In this document: piece after piece, positions 8,609 to 16,290 of the stretch | How positions within the stretch are numbered: position 1 is the first letter of the stretch | How the letters are laid out: every line of letters begins with the position of its first letter | From: Actinoplanes sp. NBRC 103695 | GTDB lineage: Bacteria > Actinomycetota > Actinomycetes > Mycobacteriales > Micromonosporaceae | Assembly: GCF_030269485.1 (NCBI RefSeq) | Contig: NZ_BSTL01000021.1 | Span: forward strand, 62,001 to 126,000 | Length of the DNA: 64,000 nt | Direction: 5' to 3' | Position numbers and translations under genes: made by a program | Notes under the pieces: generated by a model | What the model saw: only the letters and a program-made list of their open reading frames with translations | Told to the model about the DNA's origin: nothing | The model's database searches: none

Positions 8609-9022
8609 CCTCTCGTGTCCATGTCGACCAGGGGATTCAAGATTCCCTCAAGGCCGGACACGAGTCTCCCACGCTTCGTCCAAGGTCCGCCGCCCACTAT
8701 TGACCATGTTGCAGGCAGCCAGGTCCCCGCCCGGTTGAGTACGGGGGAATCGGGAGGGGACCTGCCTGCGGCAACGGCAGCAGTTGGGGGCTGGATCCTG
8801 TCGGGAAACCTGTCCGAGGCGTGTGTTGCCCCTCCGTCTCGGGTGGGTTTCCCCACAGGGTCCAGGTGCCGCGTTCTCCAGATCGAGCAGATCGATCACC
8901 CGAGCCGCATAGCGTCAGGGTATGCAGTCGGTCACTCATCGACGTGCCACGATCGAGGTACCCCCGCGACGTATTCGCGGGTTTGATCCTGCTTGGTACG
9001 TTCCCGCGTCGTGAGGATCGAC
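8609..9022. other. 414-bp divergent intergenic region with three strong hairpins
   Basis: No gene is supported here. Three inverted repeats stand out. (1) 8711-8716 plus 8721-8728 pair with 8756-8769: 14 base pairs with a 4-base bulge (AGGTCCCC with GGGGACCT at the core). (2) 8791-8818 pairs with 8838-8865: arms of 28 bases with 23 matches around a 19-base loop (core GGGAAACC with GGTTTCCC). (3) CCCGCGA (8963-8969) pairs with TCGCGGG (8975-8981) and is followed by TTT. They may form leader RNA structure for the deacetylase gene, a small RNA, or a degenerate miniature element. Confidence 0.6.
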
Positions 9023-9847
9023 GTGAGTAAGCACTTGACGCGACGACGCCTCCTCGGTGCCGGAGCGGTCGTCGGGGCGCTCGCCCTGGGCGGCTCTGCC
9101 TCCGCGTCGCAGACCCCGTCGCCAGGGCAACCCCGCGCCACGGCCACACCGCGGCCGACGAAACCACCCCGCAAGCCTCGGGCGAGACCGGTGGCGCTGC
9201 CGGTGCTGAAGCAGCCGGTGTCCACGCTCGCCGACTACCGGCGCGCGGTGGGCGGCCCGGCCTTCCCCAGCCATGCGATCGCGCTGACCATCGACGACGG
9301 GCCGCACCCGGTCTGGACGCCGAAGATCCTGCGGCTGCTCCGCAAGCACCACGCGCCGGCGCTCTTCTGCATGATCGGCAACCAGGTGCTCGGCCACGAG
9401 ACGACCGCCCGCGACGTGGCCAAGGACGGGCATCATCTCGCCAACCACACCTGGAGCCACCCCACCTTTCTGGGCCGCCGGCGCTACAAGCCGGTGCACA
9501 AGGAACTGCACCGCGCCCAGGAGAAGATCTACGACACCACCGGGCAGGCGCCCGTGCTGTTCCGCTCACCCGGCGGGGACTGGTCACCGGCGCTGCTGCG
9601 CGCCTCGGCCGGCGACGGGCTCATCCCGCTCGACTGGAACAAGGACCCGCGCGACTGGGACAAGCCCGGCGTCCCGCACATCACCCGGCGCCTGCTGGCG
9701 GCGAAACCGGGCGACATCCTGCTCTGCCACGACGGCGGCGGCGACCGGTCACAGACGTACGCGGCGCTGGCCATCGTGATCCCCGCGCTCCAGGCCCGTG
9801 GCCTGCGGTTCGTCGCCCTGGACCGCAAACCGCCCACGCACCGGTGA
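9023..9847 (+). CDS. Exported polysaccharide deacetylase (NodB homology, CE4)
   Basis: A 274-residue secreted enzyme that removes acetyl groups from N-acetylated polysaccharides such as peptidoglycan or chitin oligomers. The N-terminus has twin arginines and a hydrophobic stretch (TRRRLLGAGAVVGALALGGS) ending in an Ala-rich cleavage region, then a Pro/Arg-rich linker. The CE4 motifs follow: TIDDGPHPVWTP (metal and catalytic Asp), NHTWSHP (HxxxH metal ligands), and RSPGGDWSP (RxPxG). The GTG start at 9023 is preceded by GAGGA at 9012. Its TGA stop overlaps a GTG (GTGA, 9844-9847) that begins a 24-bp tandem repeat leading into the racemase gene, so the two genes are probably co-transcribed. Confidence 0.88.
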   Translation: MSKHLTRRRLLGAGAVVGALALGGSASASQTPSPGQPRATATPRPTKPPRKPRARPVALPVLKQPVSTLADYRRAVGGPAFPSHAIALTIDDGPHPVWTPKILRLLRKHHAPALFCMIGNQVLGHETTARDVAKDGHHLANHTWSHPTFLGRRRYKPVHKELHRAQEKIYDTTGQAPVLFRSPGGDWSPALLRASAGDGLIPLDWNKDPRDWDKPGVPHITRRLLAAKPGDILLCHDGGGDRSQTYAALAIVIPALQARGLRFVALDRKPPTHR

Positions 9848-9946
9848 GACAAGCCGGCCGCGCGGGGGTGAGACAAGCCGGCCACGCAGGGGTGAGACAA
9901 GCCGGCCACGCACCGGTGAGACAAGCCACCCACGCACCGGTGAGAC
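9844..9946 (+). repeat. 24-bp tandem repeat, four units plus a partial fifth, at a stop/start junction
   Basis: GTGAGACAAGCC begins units at 9844, 9868, 9892 and 9916, and GTGAGAC recurs at 9940. Each unit is exactly 24 bp and contains the GTGA that forms the deacetylase stop. The bases just before the first unit (CACGCACCG) match the end of the last units, so the junction itself was copied. Being a multiple of three, the array keeps the racemase frame open and could add eight residues per unit to its N-terminus. Confidence 0.92.
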
Positions 9947-9954
9947 TGGAGGGC

Positions 9955-11025
9955 ATGGGCCCTCTCCGCGGAGTCAAGGTCGTCGAGCTCGCCGGCCTCG
10001 CACCCGGCCCGTTCGGCTGCATGATGCTCGCCGACCTCGGCGCGGACGTCGTCCTGGTGGACCGCCCGTCGGGCACCCCGCCCGCCCTGCTTCGCCGCGG
10101 CCGCCGGGTCGTCACCCTCGACCTGCGGACACCCGCCGGCCTCGACGGCCTGCTGAGCCTCGCCGAGCACGCCGACGTCCTGGTCGAGGGCTTCCGGCCG
10201 GGGGTCGCCGAGCGGCTCGGTTTCGGCCCCGAGGTCTGCCTGCGGCGCAACCCCATGCTGGTGTACGCCCGGCTGACCGGCTGGGGTCAGGACGGTCCGC
10301 TGGCCGCGCGCGCCGGCCACGACATCGACTACCTCGCGGTGGCGGGCGCCCTGTCCCCGCTCGGCCGCAGCGGCGAGCGCCCGCACGCCCCGCACAACCT
10401 GCTCGCGGACTTCGCCGGTGGCGGGATGCTGATGGCCGTCGGGGTGCTCGCCGCCCTGCTGGAACGCGAACGCTCCGGCGCCGGGCAGGTGGTCGACGCC
10501 GCGATGGTGGACGGGTCGGCGCTGCTCACCACGTTCCTGCACGGCATGATCGGTGCGGGTCGGTGGTCCGGGCCGCGGGGCGCCGACCTGCTGGACGGCG
10601 GGGCGCCCTTCTACGACACGTACGCCACGGCCGACGGCTGCTTCATGGCCGTGGGGGCGATCGAGCCGGCCTTCTACGCCGCCCTGCTCGCCGGGCTCGG
10701 CCTCGACCCCGCCGACCTTCCCGCGCAGGACGACCGGGGCGGGTGGCCGGTGCTGAGGCAGCGCTTCGCGGAGCGGTTCGCGCGGCGTACCCGGGAGGAA
10801 TGGACCTTGATCTTCGCCGATCGGGACGCCTGCGTGGCGCCGGTCCTCTCCCCCGCCGAGGCCCCCGCGCACCCGCACGTCCGGGCGCGGGACACGTTCG
10901 TGACCGTCGGCGACGAGGTGCAGCCCGCGCCCGCGCCGCGTTTCAGCCGCACCCCGGCGGGACCGCCCGCACCGGCCGGCCCCGCCGAGATCGACGACGT
11001 GCTGCGTCAGTGGCGCACGGCCTGA
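9955..11025 (+). CDS. Alpha-methylacyl-CoA racemase (CoA-transferase family III)
   Basis: A 356-residue cytosolic enzyme that inverts the alpha carbon of 2-methyl-branched acyl-CoA thioesters, feeding them to beta-oxidation. It belongs to the CaiB/BaiF fold. The N-terminus RGVKVVELAGLAPGPFGCMM and the central block TGWGQDGPLAARAGHDIDYL contain the His and Asp that act as the acid/base pair in AMACR, which points to racemase rather than CoA transferase. ATG 9955 fits family N-termini and follows GGAGG closely; GTG 9844 (overlapping the deacetylase stop) or 9940 are alternatives that would add repeat-encoded residues. The 3' end lies in the first copy of a 44-bp duplication. An acyl-CoA dehydrogenase is encoded 9 kb away. 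Confidence 0.85.
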   Translation: MGPLRGVKVVELAGLAPGPFGCMMLADLGADVVLVDRPSGTPPALLRRGRRVVTLDLRTPAGLDGLLSLAEHADVLVEGFRPGVAERLGFGPEVCLRRNPMLVYARLTGWGQDGPLAARAGHDIDYLAVAGALSPLGRSGERPHAPHNLLADFAGGGMLMAVGVLAALLERERSGAGQVVDAAMVDGSALLTTFLHGMIGAGRWSGPRGADLLDGGAPFYDTYATADGCFMAVGAIEPAFYAALLAGLGLDPADLPAQDDRGGWPVLRQRFAERFARRTREEWTLIFADRDACVAPVLSPAEAPAHPHVRARDTFVTVGDEVQPAPAPRFSRTPAGPPAPAGPAEIDDVLRQWRTA

Positions 11026-11083
11026 ACCGCCACCGCGTGGACGTGCTGCGTCAGTGGCGCACGGCCTGAACCGTCATCGCGTG
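10996..11083. repeat. 44-bp direct duplication spanning a convergent gene junction
   Basis: Two adjacent copies (10996-11039 and 11040-11083), nearly identical, begin GACGTGCTGCGTCAGTGG. The first holds the stop of the racemase gene (11023-11025), the second the stop of the opposing methyltransferase gene (11051-11053). Confidence 0.92.
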
Positions 11084-11794
11084 CGGGCAGTCCAGGTAGG
11101 GCTGCCAGAACTCCTCGCCCAGGGCCTCGACGCCACGCCGGGTCACGGCCGGGCCGGACCAGCCGATGCCGGTGAACCCCGCCGCGGTCAGCGCGTCCTC
11201 GAGCGCCGCGGCCGACCACACCCACGCGGAGATCGTCTCGTCGAGATCCGCGTAGCAGAGGTCCAGGGTGATCGGGTCCGGGTCGGTGCCGGCGCTGTCG
11301 CCGTAGGTGCGGAATCCGTACCGCTCGTAGTAGCCCCGATCCCGGCGCAGGCCCGGGTTGGCCGGGAGGGTCACCAGGCGGCCTCCCGGGCGCAGGGCGC
11401 GCGCGGCCGTCCGGCAGAAATCCGCGAGCAGGTCACGGTCCGCCGTGTACGGCAGGACGTACACGGCCAGGACCGCGTCGAACGTCCCGTCCAGCTCGGA
11501 CGGGACCTGCCCGGCGAGGTACTCGGCGCCGACCGGCACGGCGGCCTCGATGCTCCGGGCGTGTTCGATCATCCCCGCCATCGGGTCCACGCCGACCGCG
11601 CGGGCGGCGCCGAGGCGCCTGAGCTGCCGCGTGTAGACGCCGCTGCCGCAGCCGAGGTCGAGAACGGTCTGCCCGGCGACGTCACCGAGGGCGCCGAGCA
11701 CCGTCGGGATCTCCAGGTGCCGCCGGAACGGCGAGTCGGAGAACGTGTCGTACACCTCGCCGAGCTGATCGAACTGCGCGGCCGGGTCGGTCAC
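11051..11794 (-). CDS. Class I SAM-dependent methyltransferase
   Basis: A 247-residue cytosolic methyltransferase. The SAM-binding motif I is textbook (TVLDLGCGSGVYTRQL), followed by AVGVDPMAGMI (motif II acidic residue) and the post-motif region FDAVLAVYVLPY. The C-terminal half carries the substrate-binding cap and is not diagnostic, so the substrate (small molecule or lipid) is unknown. The GTG start overlaps the stop of the cupin gene (GTGA), so the two are co-translated. Its last codons (MTVQAVRH) lie in the second copy of the 44-bp duplication, which moved its stop out of the racemase gene. Confidence 0.82.
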   Translation of the reverse strand: MTDPAAQFDQLGEVYDTFSDSPFRRHLEIPTVLGALGDVAGQTVLDLGCGSGVYTRQLRRLGAARAVGVDPMAGMIEHARSIEAAVPVGAEYLAGQVPSELDGTFDAVLAVYVLPYTADRDLLADFCRTAARALRPGGRLVTLPANPGLRRDRGYYERYGFRTYGDSAGTDPDPITLDLCYADLDETISAWVWSAAALEDALTAAGFTGIGWSGPAVTRRGVEALGEEFWQPYLDCPHAMTVQAVRH

Positions 11795-12222
11795 TCGAAG
11801 TCACAGCCGGGGTTCGGGGCGTCCACGGACAGCGGCGAGCCGGTCGGCAGGACGTAGAGCACCTTCAGGACGACCGGGCCGGTGCCCTTGTTCATGCCGA
11901 TGTGGATGTTGCGCGGGCCGCCCGGCTCCTGGATGGAGGCGCCGCGCGGGTAGACGCCGTCCGACTCGCAGGTCGCGTCGAAGTGGCTGAGGGTGCCGCG
12001 CTTGACCCGGCCGTACAGGTTGCCGTTGTGGAAGTGCCAGCCGGTGGCCTGGCCGGCCGGGATGGTGATCTCCCGCAGGATGTAGTCGGTCTGCCCGACC
12101 GTGGTCTGCCAGGTGATCGTGCCGACGACGCCCGGGCCGGGCGGCGTCGCCTGGGCCGGTGTGCCCACCGCCAGGGTCGCTCCCGCCACGATGGCGATGG
12201 TCGCGAGTGCCTTGCCCACCAT
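11791..12222 (-). CDS. Secreted small cupin-domain protein
   Basis: A 143-residue protein with a Sec signal peptide (MVGKALATIAIVAGATLAVG, cleavage likely after AQA near residue 25) and a single cupin barrel. The cupin motif is seen in TGWHFHNGNLYGRVKRG (His pair) and the second half in GPRNIHIGMNKG, so a metal site is possible. No catalytic residues beyond that define a reaction. The start follows a purine-rich GGAGGTAAC site. It is divergent from the NTF2-like gene and shares its operator region, suggesting control by the TetR encoded at 12793. Coupled by a 4-bp overlap to the methyltransferase downstream. Confidence 0.75.
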   Translation of the reverse strand: MVGKALATIAIVAGATLAVGTPAQATPPGPGVVGTITWQTTVGQTDYILREITIPAGQATGWHFHNGNLYGRVKRGTLSHFDATCESDGVYPRGASIQEPGGPRNIHIGMNKGTGPVVLKVLYVLPTGSPLSVDAPNPGCDFE

Positions 12223-12279
12223 TTGTTACCTCCATGCCCGTATGTCCGTTTCTCAGCATCATAGGGCTCTTGGATTTAG

Positions 12280-12314
12280 CGACAACTCGTCGTAATCTTT
12301 GCGACAGGTTGTCG
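12280..12314. promoter_or_regulatory. Two short palindromes, probable TetR operator
   Basis: CGACAACTCGTCG (12280-12292) and CGACAGGTTGTCG (12302-12314) share the half-site CGACA and are 22 bp apart. They sit between the divergent cupin and NTF2-like genes, just upstream of the AAGGAG ribosome site of the latter. The TetR gene downstream in the same transcript is the likely binder. Confidence 0.5.
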
Positions 12315-12334
12315 TATAAAGAAGGAGCCTTCTC

Positions 12335-12781
12335 ATGCAGGCGCTCGCTGATCGTGCCGATCTCATCGAACTGCTCGGGCGGTATGCCGACATCGCGGAC
12401 CTGAAGGAGTACACCGAGCTGCCCGGCCTCGTCTTCACCGACCCGCTCACCCTCGACTTCTCGTCCGTCGCCGACATCCCGCCGATGACCGTGCCCCTCG
12501 CCGGCTACGTCGAGACCCTCCGCGGGGCGTTCGCGCCCTACACCGCGACGCACCACACCATCACCGGTCACGTCGTCACCATCGACGGCGACCGGGCGAC
12601 GATCCACGCGCATGTCCGCGCCGAGCACTGGCTCCCGGACGAGCCCGCGCGCTGGCTGGTGGTCGGCTTCTACGACAACGAGGCGGTCCGTACCCCGGAC
12701 GGGTGGCGCCTGAGCCGCGTCAAGCTCACCGCGTCGCACCAGGAGAACGCGCACCTGTCGAGCGCCGCCCTGGCCCGCTAG
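12335..12781 (+). CDS. NTF2-like/SnoaL-fold protein
   Basis: A 148-residue cytosolic protein of the SnoaL-like alpha+beta cone fold. The opening helix LADRADLIELLGRYADIADL, the strand HHTITGHVVTIDGDRATIHA and the closing WRLSRVKLTASH are characteristic. Members are ketosteroid-isomerase-like enzymes, dehydratases or small ligand binders; the conserved pocket is formed by His/Asp residues that vary, so no reaction is assigned. ATG 12335 has an ideal AAGGAG site. It precedes a TetR gene by 11 bp, and that regulator probably represses this pair in response to the ligand handled here. Confidence 0.75.
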   Translation: MQALADRADLIELLGRYADIADLKEYTELPGLVFTDPLTLDFSSVADIPPMTVPLAGYVETLRGAFAPYTATHHTITGHVVTIDGDRATIHAHVRAEHWLPDEPARWLVVGFYDNEAVRTPDGWRLSRVKLTASHQENAHLSSAALAR

Positions 12782-12792
12782 GGTCTCCTGCC

Positions 12793-13404
12793 GTGCCGCG
12801 GATCCGGGGAGCCAGCATCGAGGAACACCACGAGATGGTGTGGGCCGACCTCGCCGACGCGATGCGGCAGCTGCTGCTCGAGCGGGACTACGACTCGATC
12901 ACCCTGGGCCACCTCGCGGCGCGGGCGGGGCTCGCGCGCAACACGCTGTACAACTACGCCGGAGACAAGAGCGCGCTGGTCCTGGCGCTGACCCGGCGGG
13001 CGGGCCGGCCCGCCATCGACCGGGTGGCGGCGATCGCCGCACGGTCCGCGGACCCGGCCGCGGAGCGGATGCGGGAGATCGTCGAAGCGGTTCTCGAGGC
13101 GTTCACCGACCAGGTTCTGCAGCTGATGTTCCGGCCGGGCGCCGGACTGCCGTCCCCCGAGACGCCGAAGGGGCCGGGCAGCCCGTTCCACGAGATCGTG
13201 GTCGAGGTGGAGAACGTCGTCCGGGACGGCATCGCGGCCGGCGAGTTCCGCGACGTCGGCGACGTGCGCCTCGCGGTGGAACTGCTCTCCGGGGTGATGC
13301 GCTCGGGCGCCGAACACCTCGGCCGCGAACCCGCGACCCTCACGGACACGGTCCGGGCGGCGACGGAGATCGTTCTGGCGTCTCTCGCCCGCCGCCCGGG
13401 TTGA
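12793..13404 (+). CDS. TetR-family transcriptional regulator
   Basis: A 203-residue repressor. The helix-turn-helix is in the N-terminal quarter (LLLERDYDSITLGHLAARAG then LARNTLYNYAGDKSALVLAL), with a helical ligand domain after it. GTG 12793 is taken as the start because the frame upstream overlaps the preceding gene; the ribosome site is weak, so coupling to the NTF2-like gene is likely. Tandem palindromes upstream of the operon (12280-12314) fit autorepression and control of the divergent cupin-methyltransferase pair. Confidence 0.8.
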   Translation: MPRIRGASIEEHHEMVWADLADAMRQLLLERDYDSITLGHLAARAGLARNTLYNYAGDKSALVLALTRRAGRPAIDRVAAIAARSADPAAERMREIVEAVLEAFTDQVLQLMFRPGAGLPSPETPKGPGSPFHEIVVEVENVVRDGIAAGEFRDVGDVRLAVELLSGVMRSGAEHLGREPATLTDTVRAATEIVLASLARRPG

Positions 13405-13414
13405 TCAGTGCTGG

Positions 13415-13450
13415 TGTGCCCGGGCGGCCGCCCGCCAAACTCCGGGCACA
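13415..13450 (+). terminator. GC-rich hairpin after tetR, probable terminator
   Basis: TGTGCCCGG (13415-13423) pairs perfectly with CCGGGCACA (13442-13450), with further pairing inside the loop. It lies 10 bp after the TetR stop. No T tract follows, as is common in actinomycete terminators. Confidence 0.5.
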
Positions 13451-13526
13451 TCGTGTGACGGGCGCCGCGTTTGGGGCCTTCAAAGCCGGGTACCCCATCT
13501 GTCCGAGATGGAGAGAGACGGTGATC

Positions 13527-14057
13527 ATGCAGCGTGACGATGTAGTTACGCAAGTTCGGATCCGTGCCCGCCTCAATGGCCGCAAGCACGCCCGGAGCGT
13601 CATTCGAGCGGTCATGCTCGCGCTGCGACCGGTCATCCCGGACGCGCAGTGGCAGGGCCTCGTGACACAGCTACCGCCCGAGATCGAGGTCGGCGGCGGG
13701 CCGGGTACCGGGAGCGGGGACCTCGTCCACGACGTCGCCACCCTGCTGAACACCAGCGAGCACCACGCCGCGTTCTACGCCCGCGTCACCTTCGAGCAAC
13801 TCAACTCCTACTGCCGCGGGGTCACCCCGGCGGGAATCGCCTCGTCACTTCCGGCCGGGTTGCGTCCGCTGCTCACCGCCCGGGTGGACGATCCGGCGCG
13901 CCGCCACCGGCTCGTGCTGCGATCGCTCGGCGCGGCAGTCCCGACGCTGAGCCTCCGTGCGCCGCGCACCGCCCAGCCCGTGGCACGCACGACGGCCACA
14001 GTCATCGAGACGACGATCGCGACGACCGCTTCCCAGAAGACGTCCGCATCGAAGTGA
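13527..14057 (+). CDS. DUF2267-like protein
   Basis: A 176-residue protein of unknown function. The segment RAVMLALRPVIPDAQWQGLV followed by TQLPPEIEV resembles DUF2267, a small helical domain common in actinobacterial stress and redox clusters, in which LRERL and AQLP motifs recur; a second helical half (HDVATLLNTSEHHAAFYARV) completes it. The C-terminal 40 residues are Thr/Ala-rich and probably disordered (ATVIETTIATTASQKTSASK). ATG 13527 follows a GAGAGAGACGG site; GTG 13521 is an in-frame alternative. It stands alone between a TetR operon and a converging ABC transporter. Confidence 0.6.
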   Translation: MQRDDVVTQVRIRARLNGRKHARSVIRAVMLALRPVIPDAQWQGLVTQLPPEIEVGGGPGTGSGDLVHDVATLLNTSEHHAAFYARVTFEQLNSYCRGVTPAGIASSLPAGLRPLLTARVDDPARRHRLVLRSLGAAVPTLSLRAPRTAQPVARTTATVIETTIATTASQKTSASK

Positions 14058-14121
14058 GATCGCGAAGCCGGCGCGCCACCTGACGTGACGCGCCGGACCA
14101 CCGCCTCAGCTCCCGCAGCCT

Positions 14122-16287
14122 TCACTCGCGGGCGCCGAGCGCCTCGATCGGCCGCATCCGCAGGAGCCGGCGGACAGGCAGAACCGTCGTGGTCATGGCC
14201 AGCAACGTCGCCCCACCGAGGATCGCCACCGCCCCCAGCGGGGGCACGTAGGGCACCAGCGCCCCGGTCAGGGCGTGCACCACCGCGGCCAGCGTCACCG
14301 CCGCGATCACCCCGCCGATCACCACCGCCACGCCCAGGAGCCCGGCCTGCTCGGCGTTCACCATCCGGCCGATCTGCCGCCGGGTCGCGCCGGCCAGCCG
14401 CAACGAGGCCAGTTCGCGGCCTCGGGCCAGCGCCGCCAGGACCATCGCGTTGGCCGCGGCCAGTGCGGCGTAGCCGACCATCACCCCGACCAGCAGCTTG
14501 TTGAGCCAGGCGCTGGTGGCCAGGTCGGTGGCGAGGCGGTCGGTCAGGCTCGCGGTCGGCACGACACCGGCCAGGCCGGACAGGTCGGCGCTGCCGTCCG
14601 TACGGATGAGAACCTGGTCGTAAGGACCCGCCGAGGCGAGCACGACGTCGCCGAAGCCCAGCCCGCGGGTGTAGATCGCGGCCACCCGCGGCTTCACGGG
14701 GGTGCCGTCGCCGAGCCAGATCTCCACCCGGTCGCCGACCTCCCAGCCGTGGGACGAGGCCTGCAGCTCGGACACCGCGACGCTGTCCGGTCCGAGGTCG
14801 GCGAGGCTGCCCTGGGTGACGCCGAGGTCCATGGTCGACCCGGCTTCCGAGGGGTCGATCGCCCGGGCGGGGACGGCTTCGGCGGTGTCGAAGGTCTTGA
14901 TCAAAACCGAGGTGTCGCGTACGCCCGTGACCCCGCTCACCCCGGCCCTCTCACGGATCTGCGCGATCGTCGCCGCCGGCACGCCGTCCGGGGCGATCAG
15001 CGCCTGCTGTGCCAGCATCCCGTCCCGGGACTGGGCGAGGGTCTGCCGTTGCAGGTTGTCCTGCAGGAACCACACCGACCCGCCGAACCCGACGGACAGC
15101 ACCAGCGCGGTGAGCACCATCGCCATGCCGCGCGCGTTGGCCCGCAGGTTCGCCGAGGCGAGGTATCCGCTCGTGCCCCACACTCCGCGCAGCAGCGGCG
15201 TGAGCAGACGGGCCGCGCCCCGGTTGATCCACGGCGCCAGCAGGGCAACCGCGGTCACGAACAGGTACAGCATGCCGAGCGCGCTGGTCAGCGCCGTCGT
15301 GCCCCCGGCGCCGGCGGCGACGCCACCGGCCGATCCGGCGCCGGCGAGCAGCACGACGCCGATGATCGCCCGCACCGGGCTGGTGCGCTCCGGCTCCACG
15401 GCGGCCTCGCCGAGCGCCTCGGTGGGCCGGATGGCGGTGGCCCGGCGGGCGGCGACGACGGCCGCGAGCATCGCGACCAGCGCGATGACAACCGGTGCGG
15501 CGAGGGCCGCGAGCGGGCTGGGCGGGATCGGGATGCCGGCCGGGACGAACCCGCGGTCGAGCAGCTCGCCGTGCAGCCAGGAGGTGGCGAGCAGCCCGGC
15601 GGGCAGCCCGAGGACCGTGGCGATGCCGGTGAGCAGGGCGGCCTCGGCGACCAGCATGCGGCGCACCTGGCCGGGCGTGGCGGCGATGGCCCGCAGCAGG
15701 GCGAGGTCGCGGCGCCGGTGCCGGACGGAGAGGCCGACGAGTCCGGCCACGACGAAGATCACCAGCAGCACCACGTACCCGCCGAAGGCCCCGCCGACCT
15801 GCACGAGCAGATCCTGGGCGGCGCCGTCGGCGGTGTTCTCGGCCTTGCCGCGGTCGGCGCCCGCGAAGGTCTCGGCGCCGGCGGACGCGGCGAGCCTGTC
15901 CAGGGCGGCGCGATCGACCCCCGGGCCGGCCTTGATCAGGATCGCCTGGACCTGGCCGGGGCGAGTGGCCGGCACGGTGGTCGCCTCGGTGACGCCGGGC
16001 ACGGCGCGGACCTGGTTCACCAGTGCGGCGGGGACGGTTCCGCCGTCCGGCAGGCGTACCCGGGTGGTGGTTGTCTCGTCGAACTGCTTGGTCGTGAAGG
16101 TCATCTCGGTGCGGGCGACGACGATGTCGGCGGCGGCGTAACGCTGCGGCGCCGGCTGGTGACGCAGACCGGCGTCGACCAGGGAACCCATGGCCATCAG
16201 GATCATGACGCCGAGGGTGAGGGCGATCAGGGTGGCGGTGGAGCTGCCGGGTCGGTGGCGCAGCAGGCGCAGGGCGAGGCGGGTCAT
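14122..16287 (-). CDS. ABC transporter permease, FtsX/MacB type with two FtsX domains
   Basis: A 721-residue membrane subunit. The N-terminal helix (GSSTATLIALTLGVMILMAM) is followed by a roughly 190-residue extracytoplasmic domain, then three helices of a first FtsX domain (VLLVIFVVAGLVGLSVRHRR), a middle helix region, a second extracytoplasmic domain, and a second FtsX domain near the C-terminus ending RRLLRMRPIEALGARE. This duplicated layout is that of mechanotransmission exporters that move lipids, peptides or antibiotics out of the membrane. It lies 3 bp after its ATPase gene and forms a two-gene operon. No sensor pair is adjacent, so neither substrate nor inducer can be named. Confidence 0.88.
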   Translation of the reverse strand: MTRLALRLLRHRPGSSTATLIALTLGVMILMAMGSLVDAGLRHQPAPQRYAAADIVVARTEMTFTTKQFDETTTTRVRLPDGGTVPAALVNQVRAVPGVTEATTVPATRPGQVQAILIKAGPGVDRAALDRLAASAGAETFAGADRGKAENTADGAAQDLLVQVGGAFGGYVVLLVIFVVAGLVGLSVRHRRRDLALLRAIAATPGQVRRMLVAEAALLTGIATVLGLPAGLLATSWLHGELLDRGFVPAGIPIPPSPLAALAAPVVIALVAMLAAVVAARRATAIRPTEALGEAAVEPERTSPVRAIIGVVLLAGAGSAGGVAAGAGGTTALTSALGMLYLFVTAVALLAPWINRGAARLLTPLLRGVWGTSGYLASANLRANARGMAMVLTALVLSVGFGGSVWFLQDNLQRQTLAQSRDGMLAQQALIAPDGVPAATIAQIRERAGVSGVTGVRDTSVLIKTFDTAEAVPARAIDPSEAGSTMDLGVTQGSLADLGPDSVAVSELQASSHGWEVGDRVEIWLGDGTPVKPRVAAIYTRGLGFGDVVLASAGPYDQVLIRTDGSADLSGLAGVVPTASLTDRLATDLATSAWLNKLLVGVMVGYAALAAANAMVLAALARGRELASLRLAGATRRQIGRMVNAEQAGLLGVAVVIGGVIAAVTLAAVVHALTGALVPYVPPLGAVAILGGATLLAMTTTVLPVRRLLRMRPIEALGARE

Positions 16288-16290
16288 GGC

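Noticed and set aside
8609..9022. ydaO-type (c-di-AMP) riboswitch upstream of the deacetylase gene
   Set aside because: A CGGGGGAATCGGG stretch recalled part of that motif, but the conserved 3' portion (GTCAGCTAACC-like) is missing and the hairpin layout differs.
5720..9847. Secondary metabolite cluster around the AfsR-like regulator
   Set aside because: No polyketide synthase, NRPS, terpene or RiPP genes are near; the deacetylase and racemase are generic.
9844..9946. CRISPR array
   Set aside because: The 24-bp repeats are directly tandem without unique spacers and no cas gene is near; this is a minisatellite.
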